Below, piece after piece: positions 21,150 to 30,844 of a stretch of 64,000 nt of DNA. A program made the position numbers and the translations under genes. How positions within the stretch are numbered: position 1 is the first letter of the stretch; each line of letters begins with the position of its first letter. This stretch comes from Telmatactis stephensoni (Eukaryota > Cnidaria > Anthozoa > Actiniaria > Isophelliidae): positions 163,501 through 227,500 of the forward strand of contig JALIZF010001714.1 of the NCBI GenBank assembly GCA_029948255.1, written 5' to 3'. The notes beneath the pieces were generated by a model that ran no database searches, was not told the DNA's origin, and saw only the letters and a list, made by a program, of their open reading frames with translations.

Positions 21150-21975
21150 ATGGCCGCACCAGAACCGTAAGTTAGTTGTCTTTTATAATTTTTGATTCAG
21201 CGTTATCAAATTATTGCTCATTTTAACCTGTTTTAGCAAAATCAAGTAAAATAAGTCCGGCAGTTCACGTGGTTGTTTTTCTTTCAGGAAACGAAAACTT
21301 TTTATTTGGAAAAGACAGCATGAGCTTTATCTCCTCAGGGAAGTCCTGCATTTAGAGCCCTACATGAAGAAACAGTCTGATAGAGGAGAAATATGGAGAA
21401 ATATTGCCATGAACCTAAATGCAAACTCTCAACTCGAGTTCAAAGCAACAGATCGATCGTGCAGAGATACCTTTAACAAGGTCATGAGGGAATTCGAAGA
21501 GAAAGATAAGGAAGAAAAGAGAGCATCAGGAATTAATGCCGAGTATGATGAGTTCATGCAGTTGTGTCAAGATATAAAGGAGCGAATTGAGGAAAGTTTA
21601 CAAGTAACAGAAAAAGAAAAGCAAAAACAAGCTCAAGAAAAAACCCTTGCCAGTGACATGAGACAGAAAGCAATGGAGACCCTGGGTAGTACAAAGAAAA
21701 GAAAGAGTGAAAGTGATGAGGAAAGCCCAAAGAAACCAAGCCGTAGAAAAAGCGGGGATACTTTAGAGTATCTAAAAGAAAGCATGGCTGTGAAATTGCA
21801 GCAAATAGAAGCCGAGAAAGAGCTTAAGCAAAGAGAGCTTGATCTAAGAGAGGCTGAGCTAAAACAACAGCAACAACAGCAACAGGTACAGAGTCAGTTT
21901 TTAATGCAAATGATGCAAAATCAAAGTGCTATGTTCAAGCAGCTTACAGATATAGTTCAGTCTAAGAATGCCTAA
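21150..21975 (+). CDS. Harbinger Myb/SANT-like DNA-binding protein
   Basis: Two exons are predicted: 21150-21166 (MAAPE plus two bases) and 21288-21975, joined by a GTAAGT donor and a TTTCTTTCAG acceptor in phase 2, giving 234 residues. Residues 6-85 form a Myb/SANT-like trihelical domain (LFIWKRQHELYLLREVL, RGEIWRNIAMNL, DRSCRDTFNKVM) with spaced tryptophans. A lysine-rich nuclear-localisation patch (KKRKSES, KKPSRRKS) follows, then a C-terminal coiled coil with a glutamine run (about residues 180-205). In Harbinger elements this second protein helps the transposase enter the nucleus and bind the ends. It is intact and pairs with the convergent transposase gene. Confidence 0.85.
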
Positions 21976-22339
21976 ACGAGGTTTTCTTCACTTACGGTTT
22001 GTTTGTTTGCTTGTTTTAGCAAACCGCTTATAGATGTTTATTGACAAGGTTTTATGTATTGTCTTATTTGACTTTCACAAGCTTATTTTGCTTACAGTGA
22101 TTGCAATAAACTGGTAAAACAGCAGACTAACTAGTGAGACTAACAAAAAAATCGTTTTCACTGTTTTCTTTTGTGCATAACAAGCTTGACACTAGCATTT
22201 AAGTTCAAATATTCTCAAATATCAATTATATTCACTGGTTTAGTGCAATCACTCTAGACATCAGTTAATTACAATATAATAAATTTATCTTGCATTTTAT
22301 AAGAATGTTTATAATAGTTTCAATAAACCTGCATTTGGT

Positions 22340-22430
22340 TCAGTCTGGACAAAAAGACTAAAGAGAACTGTTTAGTTTGTTGACTTGAAAAAGACTAAAG
22401 AGAACTGTTACAGTTTGTTGACTTGAGATT
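22340..22430 (+). repeat. Two tandem copies of a 41-45 bp unit
   Basis: The block AAAAAGACTAAAGAGAACTG followed by TTTAGTTTGTTGACTTGA occurs twice in succession, the second with a 2-bp insertion. It lies in the untranslated region between the two Harbinger genes. Confidence 0.7.
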
Positions 22431-22464
22431 TAAAAAATATTTTTGTCATTTATTTACCTTACTA

Positions 22465-22742
22465 GAGTACAAACACTAAAAGCATAAAGCATATAAATAT
22501 CACTAAGCAGAGCTATTTTTTACCAATTTTATTTTGTTTTGTTTGATATTTATGTACCACTAAATATACACTGCCCACCTTCTGAAAAACAATCTGATTA
22601 TAATCAAAGGACATAAACACAGTCAAGATAAATACAAATAAATAAAGCATACAAATCTTATCATTATTTAGTTGTACATATGTATATCAAACAAAAGGAA
22701 ATAGAATTATAATTATGCTCTATGCTTTTAGTGTTTGTACTC
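22465..22742. mobile_element. TA-flanked MITE nested in Harbinger (278 bp)
   Basis: The ends are GAGTACAAACACTAAAAGC at the left and its complement at the right, extending through GCATA on both sides. TA flanks at 22463-22464 and 22743-22744. Two relatives with GAGTGCAAAC and GAGTACAAAC ends occur at 54343-54483 and 54619-54752. It lies between the two convergent Harbinger genes, so it may be a late insertion or a part of this Harbinger lineage. Confidence 0.75.
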
Positions 22743-22830
22743 TAGAAATGTAATTTTAGCTTGTTATGCAGCAAAATCATGTTCTGACAGTTAAAATTAA
22801 ATGCATGTATCTCAGCAATTTAGAATTTTT

Positions 22831-24078
22831 TCATTGGAAATATTCATTGAGAGATGGAGGCTCTAAATCAAAATAATCACACACTTGACTACCATAGCAA
22901 CATGTTATCGCATTACGTAACAGGGTTCCCACCAAGTACATTTTCCCCACTGCACTAAGACAAAGTTTCAAGTTTTTCTTGAAATCCAAAAATGCCCAGT
23001 TGGTCACAATTTCTCCAAAAGTCCATTCCACAGATGTTCTCACTTCTGACATAGAAGTGTTGAATATCTGTTGCTGGGGGGTAAGGTTGGCTCCTTTAAA
23101 ACCAGTCTGAAGATGTACTCTGTGTGGATATGCTGGGTCACCATATATACATAGGGCGGTGCCATCTGGTGCCCAGGAGTGGCGCTGTAGGTCTCCATAT
23201 AAGCCTGACATCCTCATTATGCCTGCATCATGCCTTTTGCCTTCTGAAAGTTTAAAACTTACAGGTAAGTCTAAAATGTTTAAAATGTTTAAAATGAACT
23301 TTTTAATTTGGTTGAATATAACTCCATATTCGAAGTTATCCATTTTACTCACCAACAGGACCATACATTCTGACTATAATACCATTTGCAGCAAGAACTT
23401 GTTCAAATTTGAGAGCATGAACTCTCTTGTGTCCATTATAGAATAAGCGCTGAGCTTGTCCTGGTCTGCTTATAGGGCGCACCTAATCATTACAGAAGAT
23501 GTTTAGAATGGTTTTACAGTAGGCTAAAATCTTTAAAGTGTACTTACTGTTCCATCAACGAATCCCCAACAGTTTGAAAGAGCAGCTCCTTTAGCATGCA
23601 CAGCATCTGCCATCTCCCTTAATTTAACTGATGTTAGCCAAGGGTGATCGAGAGATGTCAACAAGTATCCATGGGTTTGGTAGATTGTATCCATCACTTT
23701 ATTTGTTAAGAGACTTAATTCGTGTATAGACCTGCCAAATTGTGGCATCATGTCAACATATCTATTCGGGTATGCAAAACGTCTAAGAAGAATGCACAAA
23801 GCTTCTTCTTTTCCTGCTGCTGTGCGATTAGCACACTTAAAACTGTTTGGGAGCTGCAAAATATGAGTAAGGTACGGAATGTCCAGCTTTTTAAAGCGAA
23901 AATTGATTAAACTCTCTTCTTCTGAGACTTCATTCAGTGAAAATCTTGGATATTGTGTGTGATCAAACGTAATACTACTGGGTTCGTTGACATCATAGAG
24001 GAGGCAAAATTCTTCTTCGTCTAGCAAATCAAGCTCATAGCAACTCAGAAGGCACTTTTGAGTTGTTTTTAGCGACAT
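22831..24078 (-). CDS. Harbinger DDE transposase, three exons
   Basis: Predicted minus-strand exons are 24078-23548, 23482-23353 and 23243-22831, with GTAAGT and GTGAGT donors and acceptors ATTAG and CTTTCAG; the frame is continuous for 357 residues. The N-terminal part has a helix-turn-helix-like region (LPNSFKCANRTAAGKEEALC). The DDE_Tnp_4 catalytic residues are D in WGFVDGT (end of exon 1), D in YGDPAYP and E in VEWTFGEI (exon 3). The GKRHDAGI segment spans the exon 2/3 join. This enzyme cuts and joins the Harbinger ends, duplicating 3 bp. No stop or frameshift remains after splicing, so the gene may still be functional. Confidence 0.88.
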
Positions 24079-24317
24079 GTTGCCACGAAACTACAGACCA
24101 ACAAACACACAGACGAAAAAAAAAACAACAAAACAAAAATGTTCAAAAATGGCGCCAAAATGAATTTGTATCCCATGATGCTCTACACTATTTTACACGT
24201 ACTCGTACTCATTGCATGTTGGTTGCTAACTTTGTATTGGTGTACTACGAGTACGAGTACGAGTACAACTTCAACTCGTACTCGTACTCGTACTCGATGC
24301 GGCTGCTAAAAGTCTCT

Positions 24318-24590
24318 AATATCATATGCACAACATGACGAGATGCTCTTAGGAGGCGAAACAGACGCCAGAAAGTCCCCCAGTTCTTTCTCTAGGGCAG
24401 ACTTTTGACGATGGTAAGGCTTTTGACGTGAACATGCTTCAAACTCTTCGAATCGAACAAGAATTGCCGCCTCATCCACCCTATGTCCACCCAAAGAGGG
24501 CAATGACAGAGGGGTCCGAGACCCACATGCTTGACAAAAGTTCGCATCTGCATCATTAGGATAGAGGCACGCACCACAGCGACTAGCCAT
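24318..24590 (-). pseudogene. DIRS tyrosine recombinase, N-terminal part (split by Harbinger)
   Basis: The ATG at 24590 begins MASRCGACLYPNDADANFCQ, a double CxxC zinc ribbon at residues 5-22. A helical linker (EKELGDFLASVSPPKSIS) leads to AYDI, where the coding is cut by the Harbinger end after the ATT at 24318. The frame otherwise runs a few codons into Harbinger and stops. Its ATG lies 57 bp after the pol stop. The domain probably aids DNA or nucleic acid contact; the catalytic part is at 20752-19778. Confidence 0.8.
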
Positions 24591-24646
24591 CTTCCAAGGC
24601 CGCAACACCTGGAGCCAAAGCGAAAAATGGTTGTGAGCAACGGTTT

Positions 24647-25193
24647 TTAAATGGACTTCCCAACGCAACGGAACACCCATAAGTCCCACTGTAGATTTCT
24701 AGGACTCCAGCCCTGGGAGTGACGCGAGGGGAACAGTAGCACTGAGTCAGAACCCTTCCTTCCCAGCAAAAAACGGTCTACGGCCATAGAATGGACAAGA
24801 GCCCACCAATAACGCCTTGGTTGTAAATCCGGTACCACCATTGTAAGGCCTCTGCCAAACCCTTGGTCGTACATGTACCTCAGCAGCGGGCCCACCAATA
24901 CGAAAGGTGGGAACACGTAAACGTTGTGGTCTTGTGGCAAAGGCTGAGAAAAAACGTTCACGCCCCGAGATCCAGGTGTTGGCCATGGCGTATAGTGGGG
25001 GAGTGGACTCCCAGATCTATCCCTTTGGCAATTACTGTCTAAAGACATGAGATCAAAAGTGTGGGGGCCAAAGATACGATCGACCTGATACCAGGCTTCC
25101 TCGGAGAGCATGCAGTCCAAGTCTGAAAGTTGCCTGGACAGACCGTCAGCTGGGTTGTCACCAGAGGGGATTTAGAACAGATCCAAACTAAAA
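24647..25193 (-). pseudogene. DIRS pol, C-terminal part
   Basis: From 25193 the minus strand reads FSLDLF, then a TAA at 25174-25172, then IPSGDNPADGLSRQLSD, the last RNase H block with the DNPADG motif typical of DIRS and related retroelements. It continues through FDLMSLDSN, PHYTPWPTPGSRGVNVF and VYVFPPFVLVGPLLRYM to the stop at 24647, the conserved post-RNase H region of DIRS polyproteins. The nonsense codon (TAA where TAC or TAT would give Y) is a private defect of this copy. The Helitron-like insertion begins at 25194 and separates it from the RT part. Confidence 0.8.
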
Positions 25194-26749
25194 CTAGACG
25201 CCTAATAGGCGTTCACTCGGGCTACACCTGTGTATAGTACTTGGGGAGAAATGGAGAACAGAAGTTGATGGAAACCAGTTTGACTTGTCAGTGTCTTTTG
25301 ATTGCAAAAATGCATGACAAGTACTCCCAGAGTAGAACACAAATTATATTGGTGAGAAAGTACATAATTATACCACATAATTTGTACATAATTGTACCAC
25401 ATCATGGTGGTTATTAATATACTGCTGGTCTTTTTATCACACCAGACATATACAGTATACAGTCTGCTTTATTTTATAAATGCCTACCAAATGATCCAAT
25501 ATGATCTATAGATAATACATTTATATAGCTCAGACAAATTAAATTTCTATTCTGTACTTTTTTACTTTGATTTATGGAAACAAAACTTACAAACTGTGGC
25601 AGACTGTTTTGATGTCCAAGTTAAAATGATTTTGATATTGCTGTTGTCACATTGGTAGATTCTAGAAGCACCACAGTTACCTATCTATGAAATCATTTCA
25701 GTTTCTTAACACAACTTTTCAATACATGTATTACCATGTTTTTAATAGCAGTAGTCAGTTGCTGATCCGGCTTTATTTGAAGAAGTGTAATGTCATACAA
25801 TATATGCTCAGTACCGATACCATATATAGCTCCTCCATGCACATCAATCTGATACTACTACATACAGTAACATCTTCAATTCAATCCACTTTATCTTGTT
25901 TCTGTGAACATGGTTGCACAAAGCTTGTACAAATTTGTGGTTGAGTATCACTTTTCATTGATTGAAAATATCATTTTGTACATTCTAAAATAATTATTCA
26001 GTTGTTGCTAATATAAGGTCTCATAAACATTACTATCATTTCCATGATTATCCATCACTACATTTTTATCTGCTAGCATTGAGCATGATTGGCAATAAAG
26101 TGCATTCAATATAAGCTTAATCATGACATATTTGTACAAAATACAGATTGCACTAAATATTTATAAGTTAATAATAAAAAATCATTTGTTTTCCATTGTT
26201 TATTTGGTGTCATTTTGCACCATTTTTTCCTGGCTTAATTATTGAATACACGTTAGTCACCTTATTACGCAAAGGCAAGAATCTCCTAGGCTTTCTAGTT
26301 AAAATAAACATTGTAGATATTGTTAGTTAATTAGTTCGTTTTTAACACGGCTCTCAGGAAGAGCATGACTGTAGACACCGTGTAAGCAAATATTATGTGC
26401 AAGCAGTGGTGAAATATTATTAATTTATAAAACAAACTACTGATCTATTAAAGACAATATCTCCGTGTCTTACATGTCTGTCCTCAAGTGAAGTTCGCTG
26501 CCACAAATCGTGTTCTTGGGCGATCAAGACATTATAAGTTGATTACAACAGCTGGTAAGAAGGTCATCACTAAATTCTAGAATTCGATATTAACGATTAA
26601 AGCAAAGTATCTTGAGATTAAAAGCCAATAGTTCGAAAAATTCCGATTGATAGCGTCCGCCATTTTGTTTTCAATCTCTCGCCACAGGAAGCCTCGTGGT
26701 CAACAGTGTACCCCAAAGGCTTCTGGGTAATTTGCCGATTTGCAACGTT

Positions 26750-26780
<31 letters not shown>

Positions 26781-26834
26781 TGATAGACCGAAAAGGTAAA
26801 CCTAGACTCGAGCTACCAGAGGTAGCCCGAGTAA
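25194..26834 (-). mobile_element. Non-autonomous Helitron-like element (1641 bp) inside DIRS pol
   Basis: Read on the minus strand, the 5' end is TTACTCGGGCTACC and the 3' end is GTAGCCCGAGTGAACGCC, a short hairpin (ACGCC-TATTA-GGCGT region) and a terminal CTAG next to a T. Subterminal inverted repeats (ACTCGGGCTAC/GTAGCCCGAGT) with a 3' hairpin and CTAG are features of Helentron/Helitron2 relatives. Removing 25194-26834 joins AA to TTTTAG and restores the DIRS frame as RRCNFSLDLF. There is no target duplication and no Rep/helicase coding. A (GATA)n run at 26750-26781 lies near the 5' end; the rest is AT-rich. Confidence 0.7.
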
Positions 26835-28480
26835 TTACACCGCCGACTGCAATCCAGAATATTCTTGAGGACTTTGTTGACGGCTGAACTCTTACAACCT
26901 CCGTTGTCATAGGCGCATTTCAGCACTTTGGAGTCGGTGTGGACATCCACCCTAGAGTTTTGAATCTGGACCTGGAATGCCACTAGAGAATTCAGCAAAG
27001 CCTTTGCCTCCAAGACATTGATATCTTCTGTCGTTTCTGGCCAATAGTCTCTCGACTCCATTCTGTGTCCATCCTTCATCAGGACCCCACCCCAAGCGTG
27101 CTGAGAAGCATCAGAGAACAAACTGATTGACACGTGCTGTTCTGATCTCCACGGCAAACAGTCCTTCCACTCGTCTAAGAAACGCCAATATAAAATTTCG
27201 GATCGCAGCTCTCCCTGCAGATGGATCGCCATTCTGGACGATCGATGGAGACGCGAGATGGACTGGAAAACCTCCCGGACATAAAGCTTGCACCCAGGGA
27301 TGGCGAGGCTGAGCGAAATTACTTTGCCCGCAAAACGCTGCAGTGTTTTTAGGGGAACACTCGATAATGACAAAATTTCCTCTCTCAAAACCTTGAACTT
27401 TAACTTCTTGTCTTCGGGCACGATAAAAGCCTGGAGTTGGGAATCACACAGGAAACCCAAAAATCTCACACATGTCGACGGGGAGCACTGACACTTTTTG
27501 AGACCAATAGAATAGCTGGCTTCCACTAGAAGGAAGCACATCACATAAGATGCAGCCTCGGCAAGCACGGGACTGGGCAGCCAACCCCCCTGGGCGGGAC
27601 TGCCAAACAACTGGCCTACGTGACGATCGTCAATGTACTGAGACACAGGAACCCCAAATGAGCGGGCGGCACCTGACACAGCAAGCCCCAAATGATGGTA
27701 AATGTAGGCACTTGCCTTCCATCCGAATGGCAAGGTTCGAAAAACAAAGTAGAATCCCTCCCATTCGAAGCCAAAATAGGTGTACGACGACGGGTGGAGG
27801 AGCACGTGCTGATAACCGCTCTTGTCGTCAAATGTGGTCTGGAAATGTCCTGGAAGAACATATCGAGGTAAATCACAGAGGTGGTCCAACTTAAAAGGCA
27901 AATCCCTTATCCACAGGTTTAAATATCGCTCGTCGTGGCATAGACGGGGTTTCGACGGTTCCACCGTGAGGGGCAAAACGAGATGAGGTGGAGGGACACT
28001 TCCAACCGCACCCCAAACCATAATAACGCCCGCAGATACCCACTCGAGAACAGTGGTGGTTATATAACTCTTGAATTGCTGACATACAGAAGGGTTTGGA
28101 AACTGAGCGCTAGGGGGACTGTCCGAGTCGTAAGAGGCTCCTTTAAAATTGCCTTTAAAGTGTCTAAGCAACTGGTCCACTTTTACCCCATTCCGTACGA
28201 TCTCGCAAAGGTTGATGGTACTGCAAGGGGAATCTTTCAAAAGGCGTTGCCAAACTGCCAAATTACGGTGTATACCGCCTGCCCTGAAACGACTGGGATC
28301 CCGAAAGCGAAGCTGAGCAAGACGATCCAAGCGCGGGTTAGCCACCACCATCTCGGGAGAAGCCAAAGGGCCAACGAAGGGCAAGGTTCCCTGGTCGACT
28401 GAACACATAGGTGACTCCTCATTGGGCTCGTACGCTGCGCTGGCCTGTGCAACCCTCCAGGCAAACGAGGAGTAAGCCTA
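26835..28480 (-). pseudogene. DIRS pol: reverse transcriptase and RNase H
   Basis: The frame opens at a possible acceptor (TTCCCATAG, about 28480) and reads AYSSFAWRVAQ, then from 28408 MCSVDQGTLPFVGPL to 26835. The RT blocks are visible: PRLCHDERYLNLWI, FDDKSGYQHVLLHP, FRTLPFGWKAS and SQYIDDRHVG with the YIDD active site. RNase H follows with LFSDASQHAWGG, ALLNSLVAF and HTDSKVLKCAY. The frame is cut at RRCN by the Helitron-like insertion and resumes at 25193. DIRS elements use this enzyme to copy RNA into circular DNA. The 1.6-kb part itself has no stop. Confidence 0.88.
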
Positions 28481-28708
28481 TGGGAACGACAAAAAATAAC
28501 GAATCAAAGGGAGTCAAACATTGAGAACCCCACCCTCCGTTGACCCCAGGCTCCGAACTAGGTCCGGAATTGAGACACTGAGAAGGTCCCCCTAAGGTCA
28601 ACGGCACGCAGCGGACAAAGGGAGATAACCTGCAGGATACAGAACTGGAATTTATTAACATCAAATCAACAAGAAGTTACATCAAAGTGCTAGAAACTCT
28701 TTTGCACT

Positions 28709-30763
28709 CTAGAAGCGGCCACGACCGCGTCCACCACCTCTACGGCTGGGTCCGGGTTGAGTTTGACAATTTCTCGCAAAATGCCCCCATCTTTGGCAGC
28801 GGAAACACTGTATCTGAGCCAGGTACGGAGCAGGCCGGGTTGTCCTTGCATAGCGATCCTGCGAGGGAGGCGCCCTGGCAGCGCCCTTGAGGATGGAGGC
28901 TGCCTCCTTGGCGATCTTTGCCCTAACTGGATCCCCTAGTAGACCAACCATGAGTCTCTGCAGCTGGCCAGAATCCAAACCCTCTGCCCTGGACTTCACC
29001 TCATCCAGAGCCGCTGAAAACTCGTCAGATTTTTCGTGTTCTTGCCCTCTAGCGACCCTTACCAATGACTGCAATAATTCGACCGCCTCGAAGCGATCAA
29101 ACAGGGATGAGGGCCTATTCAGGTGCCTTCTGAGCGACGCTAGGGCAGCCGCCGTGTTTTCCAGCGCCTTGTCCTGTACCAGGCTCTTAACCTTATCTTC
29201 TAGCTCCTTCAATCGATCCTCAGGCTATTCAAATAAAACAAAACAAACAGCCGGTAAGATAACCAATCATCAGCCCACTAAAACTAGGCGCAAATAAAAG
29301 GCTAAAGGCAACAAAACTCTATAAATCCAACCGCTCCTCTGGACAGCGGTATGTCTCACTGAACGAACTCCTCGTTTTCTTTGGAAATAGATTCGCTCTG
29401 CAGTCCCCATGGACTGCCATTTCGTGAATGAATATAATAGATCCACCTCGCAGTTGATCCCGGACCGCCCCTTTTTTTGCACATGTAAATTCACTTGGCA
29501 GTCTCGGACTGCCATTTCTCTCACCCCATTAACTTCACTTATTCGCCATTTCGTTCACATATATTCCAGACCGCTCTTTGCTCGCGCGTAAATTCACCTC
29601 GCAGTGCCGGACTGCCGTTTCTTTCGTGTGTAAATAACCTCGCAATCCCGGACTGCCATTTCTTTCGCGTGTAAACTAGTTGGCTTCGCAGCCCCGGACT
29701 GCAATTTTTTACATAAATTCACTTCGCAGTCCCGGACTGCCATTCCTTCCACGTAAATTCACTTCGCAGTCCCGGACTGCTATTTCTTCCCAATAAATTC
29801 ACTTCGCAGTCCCGGACTGCTATTCCTTCCACATAAATTCACTTCGCAGTCCCGGACTGCCATTTCTTCAACGCGTTAATGCACTTCGCAGTCCCGGACT
29901 GCTATTTCTTCCCCATAAATTCACTTTGCAGTCCCGGACTGCTATTTCTTCCACGTAAATTCACTTCGCAGTCCCGGACTGCCATTTTAATAGTCTACAT
30001 GTAAATTCACTTTGCAGTCCCGGACTGCCATTTCTTCCACATAAATTCCCTTTGCAGTCCCGGACTGCCATTTCTTCCACATAAACTCACTTCGCAGTCC
30101 CGGACTGCCATTTCTTCCACATAAACCCACTTCGCAGTCCCGGACTGCCATTTTAGCCCGCATGTAAATTCACTTTCCTGTCCCGGAATGCCAAAACTAA
30201 CAACGCTATGGGACATAAAATATAGAGGCGTAAAGAAACAAAACGTGGCCCCAACCTAGCCCGTCCCAAGGGCAAACAAATGGGTGATTGAGACGTTGAG
30301 CAACAATTCCCGTAATGAGTGTATTGAGCAAAATTACCGGGCGCAACGATTCAACTCATACCTATGCAAATTCGTGAGAAAGCAAAGTTTGAAGCTACGC
30401 CCCAATAAAGTCAAAACAAAAATGCAAGAAGAACGACTGAACAAAACTGTATAAAACCTAAAAGATATAGGGAAAAAAGGCAATGATATGCAGGACGAGC
30501 AAACCGCCTAACTGGCCAAAACCTGGGAATAGCCCATGACTACAACAACCCCAAATCTAATAAAAAACTACCTGGTGGGCTTCGTCTGCAGCGACAACGG
30601 CGGGTGCAGCAGCAGCATCAACCACTGGAGGAACTACTGGAGGAGCTGGCGGGACTACTGGAGGAGCAGGCGGAACCACCGGAGGAACTGGAGGAACCAC
30701 TGGAACTGCCGGAGGAGTGACTGGAGCAACTGCCGCTCCAGGAGCTGGAGGTAAATTCTGCAT
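28709..30763 (-). CDS. DIRS gag, two exons, zinc-knuckle protein
   Basis: Exon 1 (30763-30572) starts MQNLPPAPGAA and is almost wholly proline, alanine and valine; its donor is CACCAG/GTAGTT. Exon 2 (29224-28709) follows the acceptor TTTGAATAG and begins PEDRLKELEDKVKS, a coiled coil, then a helical region. It ends with a CCHC zinc knuckle, CFRCQRWGHFARNC, and an arginine/glycine tail (RRGGGRGRGRF). The phase-0 join gives about 235 residues. The assignment of exon 1 is inferred from the splice sites, frame and position. The 1347-bp intron contains the 40-bp palindromic array. Gag would package the RNA; its place upstream of pol matches DIRS order. Confidence 0.7.
29400..30190. repeat. 40-bp tandem array with GCAGTCCCGGACTGC palindromes
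   Basis: From 29721 to about 30150 the unit repeats with a 40-bp period (starts at 29721, 29761, 29801, 29841, then about 29883, 29923, 29963, 30008, 30048, 30088, 30128). I count 11 exact copies of GCAGTCCCGGACTGC, whose 7-bp arms pair around one base, joined by variable CATTTCTTCCACATAAATTC spacers. Degenerate copies extend left to about 29400 and one to 30173. The whole array lies in the predicted gag intron. Confidence 0.9.
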
Positions 30764-30844
30764 GTTGGTGGCGGTTGGCAGGATTTTAACCACACGAAAA
30801 AAGCTAACCTTACTTGAAAACGTCTGAGAATGGCACTGTTGCAA

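Larger units (their letters stand above)
20753..24317. mobile_element. Complete Harbinger (PIF-type) DNA transposon, 3565 bp
   Basis: Both ends show an imperfect terminal inverted repeat of about 32 bp. The left starts AGAGAGTGTTAGCA and the right, reverse-complemented, AGAGACTTTTAGCA; both run into CGAGTACGAG repeats. The flanking AAT (20750-20752 and 24318-24320) is a 3-bp target duplication, as expected for Harbinger. The right subterminal region has CGAGTA repeats facing their complement at 24247-24297. It carries a Myb-like gene (plus) and a three-exon DDE transposase (minus), transcribed convergently. It inserted inside the DIRS recombinase gene. A 278-bp MITE lies within it. Both genes read without stops across predicted introns, so the copy looks recent. 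Confidence 0.9.

Noticed and set aside
26750..26781. GATA repeat encoding SIYLSIYLS-type peptides
   Set aside because: Simple microsatellite within the Helitron-like element; the peptide is a translation artefact.
27550..28402. Long plus-strand open frames (27550-27894, 27983-28402)
   Set aside because: They lie opposite the DIRS reverse transcriptase, whose motifs are unambiguous on the minus strand.
29721..30150. Regular 40-bp array that looks like a CRISPR array
   Set aside because: The conserved core is only about 15-25 bp, the spacers are related to each other, there are no cas genes, and the context is an eukaryotic retrotransposon intron.
30557..30770. Plus-strand frame rich in arginine, asparagine and tryptophan (30536-30754)
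   Set aside because: It is the antisense shadow of the proline/alanine-rich gag exon 1 on the minus strand.
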